Below are positions 35,045-44,678 of a stretch of 64,000 nucleotides of DNA, piece after piece. Each line of letters opens with the position of its first letter. Position 1 is the stretch's first letter. Location: the NCBI GenBank assembly GCA_015066005.1, contig SVPF01000001.1, forward strand, positions 44,997-108,996, written 5' to 3'. The notes under the pieces were generated by a model. That model made no database searches. It was not told the origin of the DNA and saw only the letters and a program-made list of their open reading frames with translations. A program made the position numbers and the translations under genes. This DNA comes from Oscillospiraceae bacterium. Its GTDB lineage: Bacteria; Bacillota; Clostridia; Oscillospirales; Acutalibacteraceae.

Positions 35045-35878
35045 ATTATTTAAATCCTTTTCAATTTGGGCTTTTAATTCTTCAAGTGAATTAAACTTAA
35101 TTTCATCCCTTAAAAATTTTATAGGAACAATTGTAACTTCCTTACCGTATAAATCACCCGAAAAATTCTTTATAAAGGTTTCGCTTATAACATAATCGGT
35201 TTCATAGGTTGGGCGGACACCTATATCGGTTATACCGTCAAATTCCTTCCCTTTAACTACAACCTTTGTTTTATAAACCCCAAAGCGAAGCTTTACAAGG
35301 CTTTCGGGATATTTTTGGTTAATTGTGGGGAAGCCGATTGTTCTACCCCTTTGGTCACCCTTGTTTACCGTTGCGGTGAAGCTGAAGGGTTTATATAAAT
35401 ATTTATTGGCTTCTTCAATTTCGCCGTTTTTTAAAAGCGAGCGAATATACGATGATGAAAGTGCGTTGCCGTCAGGCAATAAGTACGGACTGGAAACACA
35501 AAGCTCTATACCGTTTTTATTACAAAAGTCCGAAAGCATTGCCGTGTTCCCTGCACCGCCTTTGCCAAAGCGGTAATTAAAGCCGCAGGTAATGTAATTT
35601 GCACCGATTTCATCCTTTAAATATACTAAAAATTCTTCAGGGGAAGCGTTTTTAACCTCTTCAAAATCAAGCGCGATAATTTCATCAACGCCAATCTCTT
35701 TCAAAAAACAGCACTTTTCATCAAAGCTTAAAAGCATTTCACTTTGCCCAAAAACCAGCATTTTAGGTGGCATTTTAAAGGTTACCGCCACCTTTTTATA
35801 GCCATCGGGCAATGTTAAAACCTTACGGTGAGCATTATGAAGCCCATCAAAAGTGCCTAGCGCTATCGCGGTTTTCAT
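35042..35878 (-). CDS. ribF: Bifunctional riboflavin kinase / FAD synthetase
   Basis: The protein has about 278 residues, slightly under the usual 300-315. The N-terminal nucleotidyltransferase has GTFDGLHNAHRKVL (GxHxGH region, here HNAH) and GFNYRFGKGGAGN. The C-terminal riboflavin kinase has GRTIGFPTIN. It converts riboflavin to FMN and FAD in the cytosol. The start is ATG 35878, overlapping the truB stop, with GAGGTGA 7 nt upstream. Confidence 0.93.
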   Translation of the reverse strand: MKTAIALGTFDGLHNAHRKVLTLPDGYKKVAVTFKMPPKMLVFGQSEMLLSFDEKCCFLKEIGVDEIIALDFEEVKNASPEEFLVYLKDEIGANYITCGFNYRFGKGGAGNTAMLSDFCNKNGIELCVSSPYLLPDGNALSSSYIRSLLKNGEIEEANKYLYKPFSFTATVNKGDQRGRTIGFPTINQKYPESLVKLRFGVYKTKVVVKGKEFDGITDIGVRPTYETDYVISETFIKNFSGDLYGKEVTIVPIKFLRDEIKFNSLEELKAQIEKDLNN

Positions 35879-36777
35879 AACTGACTCACCTCGGGATAAT
35901 TTATTATACATTTTATTGCCACCTGCTGTTTTTCACAGTCAGCAATACCAATGCCCAAAAACTGATTTTTATACTTTATTCTAAAAAGCTCGTTATCGTT
36001 AAAATCGGTTATGTTAAGACGTTCAAAAGCAAGCTGTCCGCCGTTGCAAAAGCGAACCGCTTGGTTTTTAGTAACACTTAACGCGCGCAAATGCTTAACG
36101 GCTGTTTCCTCATTAAGTAAATAGCCGTTAATGCTTTCCTCATCAATTTTATCTAAATCAACACACTGCGAAATATCAATACCCGCCGTTTCAACACGCT
36201 GTAAAGCCGTAAGGGTTGCGCCACAGCCGAGCGCTTCACCGATATCACGCGCGAGTGACCGTATATAAGTGCCCTTTGAAACATGGCAGGAAAGGGTAAA
36301 ACGGTTATTTTCATCAATCGGCCTTAAAACCTCTAAAGCCAAAACCTCAATTTCGCGAGGCTCAATTTCAACCGTTTTGCCTTGACGCGCCAAATCGTAA
36401 AGCCTTACGCCATCCTTTTTTAAGGCGCTGTACATTGGTGGCACTTGGCTAATTTTACCCTTAAAGCCCGCAAGTACCCTTTCAATGTCATTTTCATTAA
36501 CATTTACATTGTTTTGTTGTAAAACCTCACCCGTGATATCGCAGGTATCGGTAGTAATGCCAAGCTGAATTTCAGCAATATATTTTTTGTCGGCATCAAG
36601 CATAAGAGATGAAAGCATAGTTGCCCTACCCAAAAACACAGGCAAAACACCCGTTGCCATTGGGTCAAGCGTGCCTGTATGTCCCACACGCTTTTCGTGT
36701 GCGGCGCGCTTAACCGCAGAAACTGCCGAAAAGCTTGTAATACCCTTAGGCTTATTTATTAACAGAAGTCCCTGCAT
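35875..36777 (-). CDS. truB: tRNA pseudouridine-55 synthase TruB
   Basis: The protein has about 300 residues. LLINKPKGITSFSAVSAVKR and RVGHTGTLDPMATGVLPV contain the catalytic Asp region of TruB; the C-terminal part has a PUA-like end. It modifies U55 in the T-loop of tRNAs. ATG 36777 with GGAGG 6 nt upstream lies inside the end of the nrnA gene, a normal coupling in this operon. Confidence 0.95.
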   Translation of the reverse strand: MQGLLLINKPKGITSFSAVSAVKRAAHEKRVGHTGTLDPMATGVLPVFLGRATMLSSLMLDADKKYIAEIQLGITTDTCDITGEVLQQNNVNVNENDIERVLAGFKGKISQVPPMYSALKKDGVRLYDLARQGKTVEIEPREIEVLALEVLRPIDENNRFTLSCHVSKGTYIRSLARDIGEALGCGATLTALQRVETAGIDISQCVDLDKIDEESINGYLLNEETAVKHLRALSVTKNQAVRFCNGGQLAFERLNITDFNDNELFRIKYKNQFLGIGIADCEKQQVAIKCIINYPEVSQL

Positions 36778-37756
36778 TGCAGTCCTCCATACATTTGCCG
36801 ACAACCTCTAAAATTTGGGCCTTGACCGATGCTAAATCGCCCTTAAGCACGGCAGCCGCAGCCGATTTGTGACCGCCGCCGCCAAACTGCTTTGCAATTT
36901 CGGCCGAATTGAGCTTTTCAAAGGTGCGGAAGGAAACCTTAAATTGCTCCTTGTCAATCTGCTTTACGGTAATACCGATGTCAATACCCTCAACACTGCG
37001 GGAAATAAGTGCAATGCCCTCCAAATCCGAGCCGTAACAGCCCGTAATGTCCTGCATTTCACTTGTAACGCTTAAAATAATGCACTTGTCATTAAAGTGA
37101 TATTCGGCACCCTCTAAAACGCGGCGCTCCAGATCCAAAAGATTTTTGGACTTTGTATCAAACATCAGGCGGTTAATTTCGCCGGTATTTATGTTATAAT
37201 CGTAAAGCATTGCCGCAATTATATGAGTTTTTGCAGTAACATTTGAATATTTAAAGCAGCCAGTGTCGGTAGCTATGCCTGCATAAAGCGCACGGGCGGT
37301 AACATCGTTAATGTTAACGCGCATAACGGTTAACAGCTCGAAAACACTTTCCGCTGTAGCAGAGGCATTAGTGTCAAGATATAAATTCTTGGCATAATGA
37401 CTGTTGGTAATGTGATGGTCGATGCACAAATCCACAATATCGCCAAATTCCTCTGTCAAAGCGCCTAAAAGCTTTTTATCAGCAATATCAACCGCAATTA
37501 CGGTAGCGTTTTCACGGTGAACATGGTTTGTGGGACGAACAAAAAAGTCATACTTATTTGGAATAACATCCGGACACAAAACACACGCCGTTTTACCGAT
37601 TTCGTTAAGACCGTAATAAAGCGCATAAGCCGAACCCAAGGTATCACCGTCGGGTGAGGTATGGGTAAGAATTATATAGTTGTCGTGCTTTTTTAAATAC
37701 CTTGCCGTTTGCTTAAGTGTAAGCTCACGGCACGAGATATTGTCTTTATTTTTCAT
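36752..37756 (-). CDS. nrnA: DHH-family nanoRNase / pAp phosphatase
   Basis: The protein has about 334 residues. LTHTSPDGDTLGSAYALY (DHH motif I), VIAVDIAD, and CIDHHITN (DHH) build the di-metal site, and FGGGGHKSAAAA is the DHHA1 end. NrnA degrades 2-5 nt RNAs and dephosphorylates pAp. The start ATG 37756 has GAGGAAAG upstream and overlaps the rbfA stop by 11 bp. Its place between rbfA and truB is standard in Firmicutes. Confidence 0.93.
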   Translation of the reverse strand: MKNKDNISCRELTLKQTARYLKKHDNYIILTHTSPDGDTLGSAYALYYGLNEIGKTACVLCPDVIPNKYDFFVRPTNHVHRENATVIAVDIADKKLLGALTEEFGDIVDLCIDHHITNSHYAKNLYLDTNASATAESVFELLTVMRVNINDVTARALYAGIATDTGCFKYSNVTAKTHIIAAMLYDYNINTGEINRLMFDTKSKNLLDLERRVLEGAEYHFNDKCIILSVTSEMQDITGCYGSDLEGIALISRSVEGIDIGITVKQIDKEQFKVSFRTFEKLNSAEIAKQFGGGGHKSAAAAVLKGDLASVKAQILEVVGKCMEDCNAGTSVNK

Positions 37757-38105
37757 TATTACTTTCCTCTTTAAAAGATTCAATAATTTGGGAAATATGT
37801 GCACTATGAGCAATAGAATCATCTGCTATAAAGCGAAGCTCGGGCACCTTGCGAAGCTTAAGCCTTGCGCCCATTTCACGCCGCAAATAGCCTGCAGCAC
37901 CCTTAAGGGCCTTAACCGAAGCAACGGTTGCTTCGTAACCCTCAATAGCGCTTACATAAACGGTAGCGTAGGAAAGGTCCCCTGTAACATCAACCTTTAC
38001 AATACTTAAAAGCTTGCTTACCCTGGGGTCCTTAACCTCGCGCAATAATTCAGACAGGCACACCCTTATATCAGATGTTATACGGTTAATTTTAAATCCT
38101 GCCAT
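37746..38105 (-). CDS. rbfA: Ribosome-binding factor A
   Basis: The protein has 119 residues with the KH-like RbfA fold: RITSDIRVCLSELLREVKDPRVS and VDVTGDLSYATVYVS. RbfA helps mature the 30S subunit at the 16S 5' end. The start shares one base with the infB stop. Confidence 0.95.
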   Translation of the reverse strand: MAGFKINRITSDIRVCLSELLREVKDPRVSKLLSIVKVDVTGDLSYATVYVSAIEGYEATVASVKALKGAAGYLRREMGARLKLRKVPELRFIADDSIAHSAHISQIIESFKEESNNEK

Positions 38106-40705
38106 TAGTCTCTATACTCCTCCATAACAAAGGCTTCAAAAATATCGCCTTCCTTAATGTCGGCAAATTTTTCAAGGCCTATACCGCATTCATAGCCCTG
38201 AGCAACCTCCTTAACGTCATCCTTAAAGCGACGCAAAGAATCAATCTTATCCTCGCAAATAACGATGCCGTCACGAACAAGGCGAAGCTGAGCTGAACGG
38301 GCAACCTTACCGTTAGTAATGTAGCAGCCTGCAATTGTACCAACATTGGAAATTTTATAAACACTTCTAACTTCGGCCGTACCGATAATATTTTCACGGT
38401 ACTTGGGTGCCAGCATACCCTTCATAGCGGCTTCAATTTCTTCAATGCAGTCATAAATAATGCGGTACATACGCATATCTACACCCTCACGCTCGGCAGT
38501 TTCCTTAGCCACTGTGTCGGGGCGGACATTAAAGCCTACGATAATTGCGCCTGAAGCCTGAGCTAAAGTAACGTCAGATTCATTAACAGCGCCAACGCCG
38601 CCGTGAATTACACACACCTTAACCTCATCGTTAGAAAGCTTAACAAGGCTTTCGCGAACAGCCTCAACCGAGCCCTGAACGTCAGCCTTAACGATAATGT
38701 TAAGCTCCTTAAGGTCGCCTGCTGAAAGGTTATCAAACAGATTATCAAGTGTAACCTTTTGCTTAGCATTGTTAAGGTCATCCTTAGCCTTTTGCTTTCT
38801 TTGTTCAACAAGCTGACGGGCAAGGCGTTCATCAGATACGGCGTCAAACACATCACCGGCATTTGGTGTTTCGGCAAGACCTGTAATTTCAACAGGAACC
38901 GACGGGCCTGCTTCCTTAAGCTCAATGCCCTTTTCGTTAGTCATTACACGAACACGGCCAACGGCTGTGCCCGCAACGATAATATCACCTGTTCTAAGTG
39001 TGCCGTTTTGAACGAGAAGGGATGCAACAGGGCCGCGACCCTTATCAAGACGGGCTTCAATAACAATACCCTTTGCACGACGGTCGGGATTAGCCTTAAG
39101 CTCTTGCATTTCAGCAACCAAGAGAATGTTTTCCAAAAGGTTGTCAATACCCATATGGGTTTTAGCCGAAACGGGAACACAAATAATATCGCCGCCCCAT
39201 TCTTCAGGAACAAGCTCGTGCTCGGTAAGCTGCTGCATAATACGATCGGGATTAGCTTCGGGCTTATCCATTTTGTTAATAGCAACAATTATTTGAACCT
39301 TGGCAGCTTTTGCATGGTTAATAGCTTCAATTGTCTGAGGCATAATACCGTCATCAGCCGCAACAACAAGCACCGCAATATCGGTAGCCATTGCGCCGCG
39401 CTGACGCATTGCGGTAAAGGCTGCGTGACCGGGGGTATCAAGGAAGGTAATATCCTCACCGTTACAGTTTACGCGGTACGCACCAATATGCTGTGTAATA
39501 CCGCCTGCTTCGGTTGAAGTAACCGCAGTATCACGAATAGCGTCGAGAAGTGAAGTCTTACCGTGGTCAACGTGACCCATAACAACAACAACGGGGCTAC
39601 GGGGCTTTAGATTTTCAGCAGTGTCCTCGGTATCGTCCATAATTTTTTCTTCAATTGTAACAACAACAGCCTTTTGAATTTTTGCGCCCATTTCGGTAAC
39701 AACAATTTCTGCTGTGTCATAGTCGATAACTTGGTTAACGGTAGCCATCATACCAAGCTTTAAAAGCTCTTTAATAACCTCGGCAGCGGTTTTCTTCATA
39801 GCGGCTGCAAGCTCGCCCACAGTAATTTCGTCCCCAATAGTAACGGTAATGGGGGTTTTTTTAATGCGTTCAAGCTGCATTCTGCGCATCTTATCGGCCT
39901 CGGTCTCACGCTTGGCACCCTGCGGGCGCTTATAATCCTTAGATTTTTGCTTAATCTTTTGCTTGCGTGAATAATTATCCTGCATAGAGTTTGCAGGTGC
40001 AATTGTTTCGTACTTTTCGTTATATTTGTCGATATTCACATTAGAAGTACGTGTATCAACGCGGCGGATTTCGGCTGGGCCACGGTTAGGTGTATCGCCT
40101 GCAACCTTATCCTTTTTCTTGGAAACGAAAGGCTGTGGGTCAGAAGGCTTATGTTCCTTTTTCGGCTCATCCTTAGGTGCTTCAGGCTTTTTCGCCTCAG
40201 GCTTCTTGGACTCCTCCTTCTTGATTTCAGGCTTTTTCACTTCAGCCTTGGGGGCTTCCTTCTTAATTTCAGCCTTCTTAGGTTCTTCCTTCTTGGGCTC
40301 AGCCTTAGCTTCAGCCTTTTTAGGCTCTTCCTTCTTAATATCGGGCTTCTTGGGCTCCTCCTTTTTAGGCTCAGCCTTAGGTGCCTTTGCAGCATCCTGC
40401 GCAGCAGCTGCTGCCTTAAGCTGCTCCAAAATAGCCATTTGCTCTAAAAGCTTTTTGTTCTTTTCTTCTTCACGAGCCTTTTTAGCCTTTTCACGAGCTT
40501 CAGCACCTGTTGCAAAGTAAGCTGTGAAATCCTTCACTGCATTATCCTTAGTAATTTTATTGAAAAAACGACCGATTTCCTCTTCGTTAAGGGTTGCGCT
40601 TGATTTCTTTTCACTACCTACAGCAGCAGTAGCAATAACCGCAACATCCTTAGAACTCATATTAAGGTCCTTAGCAAGATCACTGACTTTATATTTATTG
40701 GTCAT
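38105..40705 (-). CDS. infB: Translation initiation factor IF-2
   Basis: The protein has about 866 residues. Order: an IF2 N-terminal helical domain ([18 protein letters not shown]), a low-complexity Lys/Glu/Pro/Ala-rich linker (about 100-190, [14 protein letters not shown]-type repeats), a second IF2_N domain ([17 protein letters not shown]), the G domain ([31 protein letters not shown]) and C-terminal beta-barrels. It delivers fMet-tRNA to the ribosome. ATG 40705 lies 7 nt after AAAGGAGGA; an ATG 6 bp earlier abuts the site. Confidence 0.97.
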   Translation of the reverse strand: MTNKYKVSDLAKDLNMSSKDVAVIATAAVGSEKKSSATLNEEEIGRFFNKITKDNAVKDFTAYFATGAEAREKAKKAREEEKNKKLLEQMAILEQLKAAAAAQDAAKAPKAEPKKEEPKKPDIKKEEPKKAEAKAEPKKEEPKKAEIKKEAPKAEVKKPEIKKEESKKPEAKKPEAPKDEPKKEHKPSDPQPFVSKKKDKVAGDTPNRGPAEIRRVDTRTSNVNIDKYNEKYETIAPANSMQDNYSRKQKIKQKSKDYKRPQGAKRETEADKMRRMQLERIKKTPITVTIGDEITVGELAAAMKKTAAEVIKELLKLGMMATVNQVIDYDTAEIVVTEMGAKIQKAVVVTIEEKIMDDTEDTAENLKPRSPVVVVMGHVDHGKTSLLDAIRDTAVTSTEAGGITQHIGAYRVNCNGEDITFLDTPGHAAFTAMRQRGAMATDIAVLVVAADDGIMPQTIEAINHAKAAKVQIIVAINKMDKPEANPDRIMQQLTEHELVPEEWGGDIICVPVSAKTHMGIDNLLENILLVAEMQELKANPDRRAKGIVIEARLDKGRGPVASLLVQNGTLRTGDIIVAGTAVGRVRVMTNEKGIELKEAGPSVPVEITGLAETPNAGDVFDAVSDERLARQLVEQRKQKAKDDLNNAKQKVTLDNLFDNLSAGDLKELNIIVKADVQGSVEAVRESLVKLSNDEVKVCVIHGGVGAVNESDVTLAQASGAIIVGFNVRPDTVAKETAEREGVDMRMYRIIYDCIEEIEAAMKGMLAPKYRENIIGTAEVRSVYKISNVGTIAGCYITNGKVARSAQLRLVRDGIVICEDKIDSLRRFKDDVKEVAQGYECGIGLEKFADIKEGDIFEAFVMEEYRD

Positions 40706-41015
40706 TAGCATATCCTCCTTTAATTGCTTCGGCGAACGATTTATCATTTACCGAAAGAATACCGCATTTGCGGCCAACCGCCTTACCGACGGCTTCGATG
40801 CTTACATCATCTAAAACGATAAACGGAACATTCTTATTATTTGTGTGAAAGGTAATTTCCTTTTTGCTTTTTTCAGAAATATCGCAGGCGGCTACAACTA
40901 AAAAGCTTTTGCCTTTTTTAATTGCCAGCTGTGACATATCCATACCGTAGGACAGCTTACCCGCCTTTGCAGCAAAGCCCAAAAGGGTTAATAATTTATT
41001 ATTCACCGTTTTCAA
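40695..41015 (-). CDS. L7Ae-type ribosomal protein YlxQ
   Basis: The protein has about 106 residues. [20 protein letters not shown] and [13 protein letters not shown] are typical of the L7Ae/L30e/YlxQ RNA-binding family. Its usual location between ylxR and infB is kept. The probable start is TTG 41015, about 5 nt after AGGAGG and overlapping the ylxR end; GTG 41006 is the alternative. Confidence 0.88.
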   Translation of the reverse strand: MKTVNNKLLTLLGFAAKAGKLSYGMDMSQLAIKKGKSFLVVAACDISEKSKKEITFHTNNKNVPFIVLDDVSIEAVGKAVGRKCGILSVNDKSFAEAIKGGYANDQ

Positions 41016-41268
41016 TAGACCTCCTGAGGTCTTCATAAATTTCATCGGTTATCTGGCATTCAAACGCGCGGGAAAGTGCCTTTTGCTTTTGCGCCTTCAA
41101 AAGACATTCAGCACTTTTGCAAAGGTAAGCGCCCCTGCCGTTAAGCTTGCCCGTGAAATCAACCTTTATTTCACCCTCGGGGGTTTTTACAACCCTTATA
41201 AGCTCCTTTTTGGGCTTCATTTCGTGACAGCCTGTGCACATACGCATAGGGATTTTTTTAACACTCAT
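40999..41268 (-). CDS. YlxR-family RNA-binding protein (RNase P modulator)
   Basis: The protein has 89 residues. MRMCTGCHEMKPKKELIRVV and GRGAYLCKSAECL are the conserved DUF448/YlxR segments. YlxR homologues have been linked to RNase P modulation. It sits between nusA and the ylxQ-like gene as in most Firmicutes. Confidence 0.93.
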   Translation of the reverse strand: MSVKKIPMRMCTGCHEMKPKKELIRVVKTPEGEIKVDFTGKLNGRGAYLCKSAECLLKAQKQKALSRAFECQITDEIYEDLRRSIENGE

Positions 41269-41293
41269 AATAAAAGTTCCTCTTAAAATTTAA

Positions 41294-42379
41294 TTATTCG
41301 CCGTAGTAGCCGCTTTCGGGATGAATATCAATCTTCCAGCCGGTAAGCTTTGCAGCGAGGCGTACATTTTGACCCTTATTGCCAATTGCAAGTGATAACT
41401 GTGCATCGGGTACCTTAACCTTGCATGCCTTGGGGTCTTCGGATAAAATTTCAACCGAAGTAACCTTAGCGGGTGACAATGCTTCGGAAACAAATGCAAC
41501 GGGGTCTTCGCTGTATTTAACAATATCAATCTTTTCGCCGGCAAGCTCTTCAACAATTTTGTTTACACGCTCGCCTCTGGGGCCGATACAAGCACCGATT
41601 GGGTCAATTTCAGGATTAGCTGAATAAACCGCAATCTTTGTACGTGAGCCGGCTTGGCGCGAAACCGACTTAATTTCAATGGTACCGTCAAAAATTTCGG
41701 GTACTTCGGTTTCAAAAAGGCGCTTAACAAGGCCGGGATGTGTACGGGAAAGCATTACGCGTGCGCCGCGTTCGGTTTCCTTAACATCAACAACATAAAC
41801 CTTAATGTGATCACCCTCTGAAAGAACCTCGTCGGGTACCTGTTCTGCCTTGGGAAGTGTTGCATCACTATGGCCAATGGTCAAAATTGCATTGCCTGTA
41901 CGGGGGTCAATTTTCTGAACAACCGCTGTTAAAAGCTCGCGGGTGTGGCTTTGGAATTCAGCCAAGGTGTGTCCTCTTTCAGCTTCACGAACACCCTGAC
42001 GGAAGTTATTCTTTGAATTTTGTGCAACCACACGACCAAACTTTCTGGGGTCAAGCTTAATATCAACAAAGCCGTTTTCAATTGAATTTGTATCAATTGC
42101 GGCGGCATCAGCTTTAGAAATTTCGGTATAAGGGTCCATAACCTCATCAACAACGGTTTTGCGTACTGATACAACAAAAATTTCCTTTTCAACATCAATT
42201 GTACAGGTAACTATTTCGTTTCCGCCATAGTCCTTACGGGCAGCAACAACGATAGCATCTGCAATTTTTTCAGCAATAAATTCCTTGGGAATTCCTCTTT
42301 CCTCTTCCATAAGCTTTAATGCTTCAAAAAATTCAGCATAATTTACTTCATCTTTTTTAACCTTTTTTGCTCTTGCCAT
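41294..42379 (-). CDS. nusA: Transcription termination/antitermination protein NusA
   Basis: The protein has about 361 residues, the Firmicutes length without the C-terminal acidic repeats. N-terminal domain EFFEALKLMEEERGIPKE, S1 domain (TGNAILTIGHSDATLPKAEQ), KH domains (IGACIGPRGERVNKIVEEL and LSLAIGNKGQNVRLAAKL). It binds RNA polymerase and controls pausing and termination. I prefer the internal start MARAKK (42379) to the track start six codons earlier, but the ribosome site is not decisive. Confidence 0.96.
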   Translation of the reverse strand: MARAKKVKKDEVNYAEFFEALKLMEEERGIPKEFIAEKIADAIVVAARKDYGGNEIVTCTIDVEKEIFVVSVRKTVVDEVMDPYTEISKADAAAIDTNSIENGFVDIKLDPRKFGRVVAQNSKNNFRQGVREAERGHTLAEFQSHTRELLTAVVQKIDPRTGNAILTIGHSDATLPKAEQVPDEVLSEGDHIKVYVVDVKETERGARVMLSRTHPGLVKRLFETEVPEIFDGTIEIKSVSRQAGSRTKIAVYSANPEIDPIGACIGPRGERVNKIVEELAGEKIDIVKYSEDPVAFVSEALSPAKVTSVEILSEDPKACKVKVPDAQLSLAIGNKGQNVRLAAKLTGWKIDIHPESGYYGE

Positions 42380-42415
42380 TTTTCCAAATTCCTCCATTAA
42401 AATATTTTAAGCTTT

Positions 42416-42868
42416 TTAATCAAAATAACATACGTTTGCCTTGGAAATTTCTTTAAGCGTAAATTCATAAAGCTTGCCGTCAACGTCCAAAACCACATTT
42501 TCGTCAAAGTCTTGCAGTATTCCCACAAATTCCTTAACGCCGTCCAATGCCTTGTAAAGCTTTACCTTAATTTTTTCACCCTGCATTGCTTTAAAGTGAA
42601 CGGGGCGGGTAAGCTCGCGTTCAAACCCGCAGGAGCATACCTCAAGATAATAGGACTTATCGATTGGGTCGGCCTCATCAATAACGGGGTCAATAGCGTG
42701 GGAAACATTAGTGCAGTCATCAATATTGATGCCGCCCTGCTTGTCAATAAAAACCCTTAAATACCAGGATGCGCCCTCCTTTAAAAAGCGAACATCCCAA
42801 AGGGTTACTCCCTGAGCCTCAACCGTGTCTTTAATAAGGTCGTAAACTCTTTCAGCAGCACTTGCCAT
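42416..42868 (-). CDS. rimP: Ribosome maturation factor RimP
   Basis: The protein has about 150 residues. LWDVRFLKEGASWYLRVFIDKQGG and YYLEVCSCGFERELTRPVHF (usually SSPGxxRPL) are RimP hallmarks; the usual SSPG is CSCG here. RimP aids 30S maturation and heads the nusA operon. The start is ATG 42868 with AAGGAGA upstream. Confidence 0.95.
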   Translation of the reverse strand: MASAAERVYDLIKDTVEAQGVTLWDVRFLKEGASWYLRVFIDKQGGINIDDCTNVSHAIDPVIDEADPIDKSYYLEVCSCGFERELTRPVHFKAMQGEKIKVKLYKALDGVKEFVGILQDFDENVVLDVDGKLYEFTLKEISKANVCYFD

Positions 42869-42893
42869 AAATTCATCTCCTTGCAAAACAAAA

Positions 42894-42916
42894 GTGAGCG
42901 GCTGTCAGCCACTCAC
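42894..42916 (-). promoter_or_regulatory. rimP leader hairpin
   Basis: GTGAGTG...CGCTCAC hairpin in the 5' leader, about 25 nt before the rimP ribosome site. It could attenuate or modulate the operon; the downstream tract TTTTGTTTTG resembles a weak terminator tail. Confidence 0.5.
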
Positions 42917-42940
42917 CTTTCTTTAAGATATTACAAACGA

Positions 42941-42969
42941 ATTATAACACAAACTTTTAATAAAATCAA
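42941..42969 (-). promoter_or_regulatory. Promoter of rimP-nusA-infB operon
   Basis: On the minus strand TTGATT, 17 bp, TATAAT. Confidence 0.75.
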
Positions 42970-42977
42970 GTATTATT

Positions 42978-44624
42978 TTAATAATAATAGTCATCGCCCT
43001 CGTAGGTGTTTATATAAATCTTTATACCGATTTCGGCATTAACCTTTTCACCTGCAGCGGGATACTGTTCAATAATTTGCTCGGGTGCAAAATCCTCATC
43101 ATACTTTTCAAGCACCTCAATATTTGCATACAGGAAGCCCGCCTTTAAAAGCTCAAGCTTAGCCTCCTGCTCGGTCATATTAAGAACGCTCGGCATTTTG
43201 AAATCCTTAGGGCCAAGGCTTATAACAATTTCAATTTCAGTATCCTTCTTAACGCTTGAGCCCTTGATAACCGACTGACTGCAAACCGTGCCGCGTGGCT
43301 GTGTTGAATATTCCTTACCCTTAATTACGAAAACAAAGTGCTCGTTTTCTTCATTTTCAATAATGGAAGAATAATATTCGCCAACATAGTCAGGCACAAG
43401 GTAAAGCTTTTCGGGGTCAACGTCCCCGCTGGTATTTTCGCTCGAATTGTCAATGACAGGTGTGCTGGTTGAGGAATTATCCGGCTGGGGATTTTTATTA
43501 CCGAAAATATCATCACGGAAAACGGTAAATATTAAAATTATAGCCAAAAGCAGCATAAAAATTGCGGTAACAATTGTTGTGACAAGCACAACCTTGCCGC
43601 TACCCGATTTTTTCTTTTCAGCAGTCTTACCTTTTTTGTCAGCCACAACAACAGCCGCACCGGGAATTTCACCGTAAACCAACTGGTTTTTAAGTGCTTC
43701 CATATCGGGTGTTCGGTCCTGCGGTCTTACCTGCAAAGCATTAGCTAAAGAGGAAAGCACCTGACGGGGCAGTTCTTCAGCAAACTTTGAGGGAATTGAC
43801 ATAGCATCATTTTCAAGGCGTGCGGTTGCTTTTGCGGGAAGTGTACCGATAAGAACATTGAAAAGTGTTGCACAAAAACCGTAAACGTCGGTATGTGGAC
43901 CAACACGAAACTCCTCTTCGGTTTTATACTGCTCTGCAGCGGCAAAGCCGTCTAAAACCTCATACTGAATTTCATCATTTTCAAAGCGAAGCTTGTTTAT
44001 AGAATAGCCTGTTAAACGAAGCTTACCGTCGCGGCCAACTATAACCGTATCGGTAGAGATTCCTTTATGGACAATGCCAAGGTCATGCATACCCTTAATA
44101 GTGTCAATAAGCGGCAAGAACAAGGCGCGTGCCTGCTCCCACTTTAATGTGCCGCCGTTGCGGGACAAAAATGTGCTTAAGGTAATGCCCTGAACATTTT
44201 GCATAACCGAAAAGGCTGTGCCGTTTTCTTCAAAAACCTCAACTACAGGAATTAAGGAAGGAAGGTCACTGCCCTTAATGGCCTTATTGATTTCCAAAAA
44301 TTCCAAAAGGCCTTCATTAAAGGTGTATTCCTTACCCTTAAGCATTGAAACGGTTTTATCGGGATTACGCTTTGCAACACCCGCAGGAAAATATTCACGA
44401 ATTTGAACAATTGCATCGTTTGCGGTATCCCAGCCGATATAGTCAATGCCTTCACCGTTAGAAGAAAGTACCCTTCCCACAACAAAACGGTCACCAAGCA
44501 TTGTTTTAATCGGAACTGCATTTTTCGGGTTTTTGGTCTTAGAATCGAAACCGCAGATCGGGCAAACCTGCTCGCCGCCGTTATCATTCATACAGCCCAT
44601 ACAAAGTCTGTCGGTGCTTATCAT
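42978..44624 (-). CDS. PASTA-domain membrane pseudokinase with zinc ribbon
   Basis: The protein has about 548 residues. A four-Cys ribbon (CMGCM...CPICGFD) starts the protein. A kinase-like domain follows (about 45-320), but the catalytic residues are gone: the VAIKEYYP Lys position reads VQIREYFP, the HRDISPDN loop reads HKGISTDT, and the DFG region reads LTGYS. Next come a basic linker, one membrane helix (about 345-370) and two PASTA domains outside (from about 410). PASTA kinases sense peptidoglycan and control growth; this one probably signals by binding, not phosphorylation. GGAGG lies 6 nt before ATG 44624. Confidence 0.88.
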   Translation of the reverse strand: MISTDRLCMGCMNDNGGEQVCPICGFDSKTKNPKNAVPIKTMLGDRFVVGRVLSSNGEGIDYIGWDTANDAIVQIREYFPAGVAKRNPDKTVSMLKGKEYTFNEGLLEFLEINKAIKGSDLPSLIPVVEVFEENGTAFSVMQNVQGITLSTFLSRNGGTLKWEQARALFLPLIDTIKGMHDLGIVHKGISTDTVIVGRDGKLRLTGYSINKLRFENDEIQYEVLDGFAAAEQYKTEEEFRVGPHTDVYGFCATLFNVLIGTLPAKATARLENDAMSIPSKFAEELPRQVLSSLANALQVRPQDRTPDMEALKNQLVYGEIPGAAVVVADKKGKTAEKKKSGSGKVVLVTTIVTAIFMLLLAIILIFTVFRDDIFGNKNPQPDNSSTSTPVIDNSSENTSGDVDPEKLYLVPDYVGEYYSSIIENEENEHFVFVIKGKEYSTQPRGTVCSQSVIKGSSVKKDTEIEIVISLGPKDFKMPSVLNMTEQEAKLELLKAGFLYANIEVLEKYDEDFAPEQIIEQYPAAGEKVNAEIGIKIYINTYEGDDYYY

Positions 44625-44678
44625 AAACAACCTCCGGAAAAATAAAATTTATTAACTCTTTTTATTATAACATATTTG

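Noticed and set aside
38759-39517. 252-aa plus-strand ORF
   Set aside because: Lies wholly antisense to infB and reads as Cys/Asn-rich shadow sequence with no ribosome site.
40151-40400. Possible CRISPR-like or tandem DNA repeat
   Set aside because: The periodicity comes from codons of the KKEEPKK linker in infB; no equal-length spacers or conserved repeat. No CRISPR array seen anywhere in the window.
40026-40520. 164-aa plus-strand ORF with [10 protein letters not shown]-like repeats
   Set aside because: It is the reverse reading of the Lys/Glu/Pro-rich IF-2 linker, not a real repeat protein.
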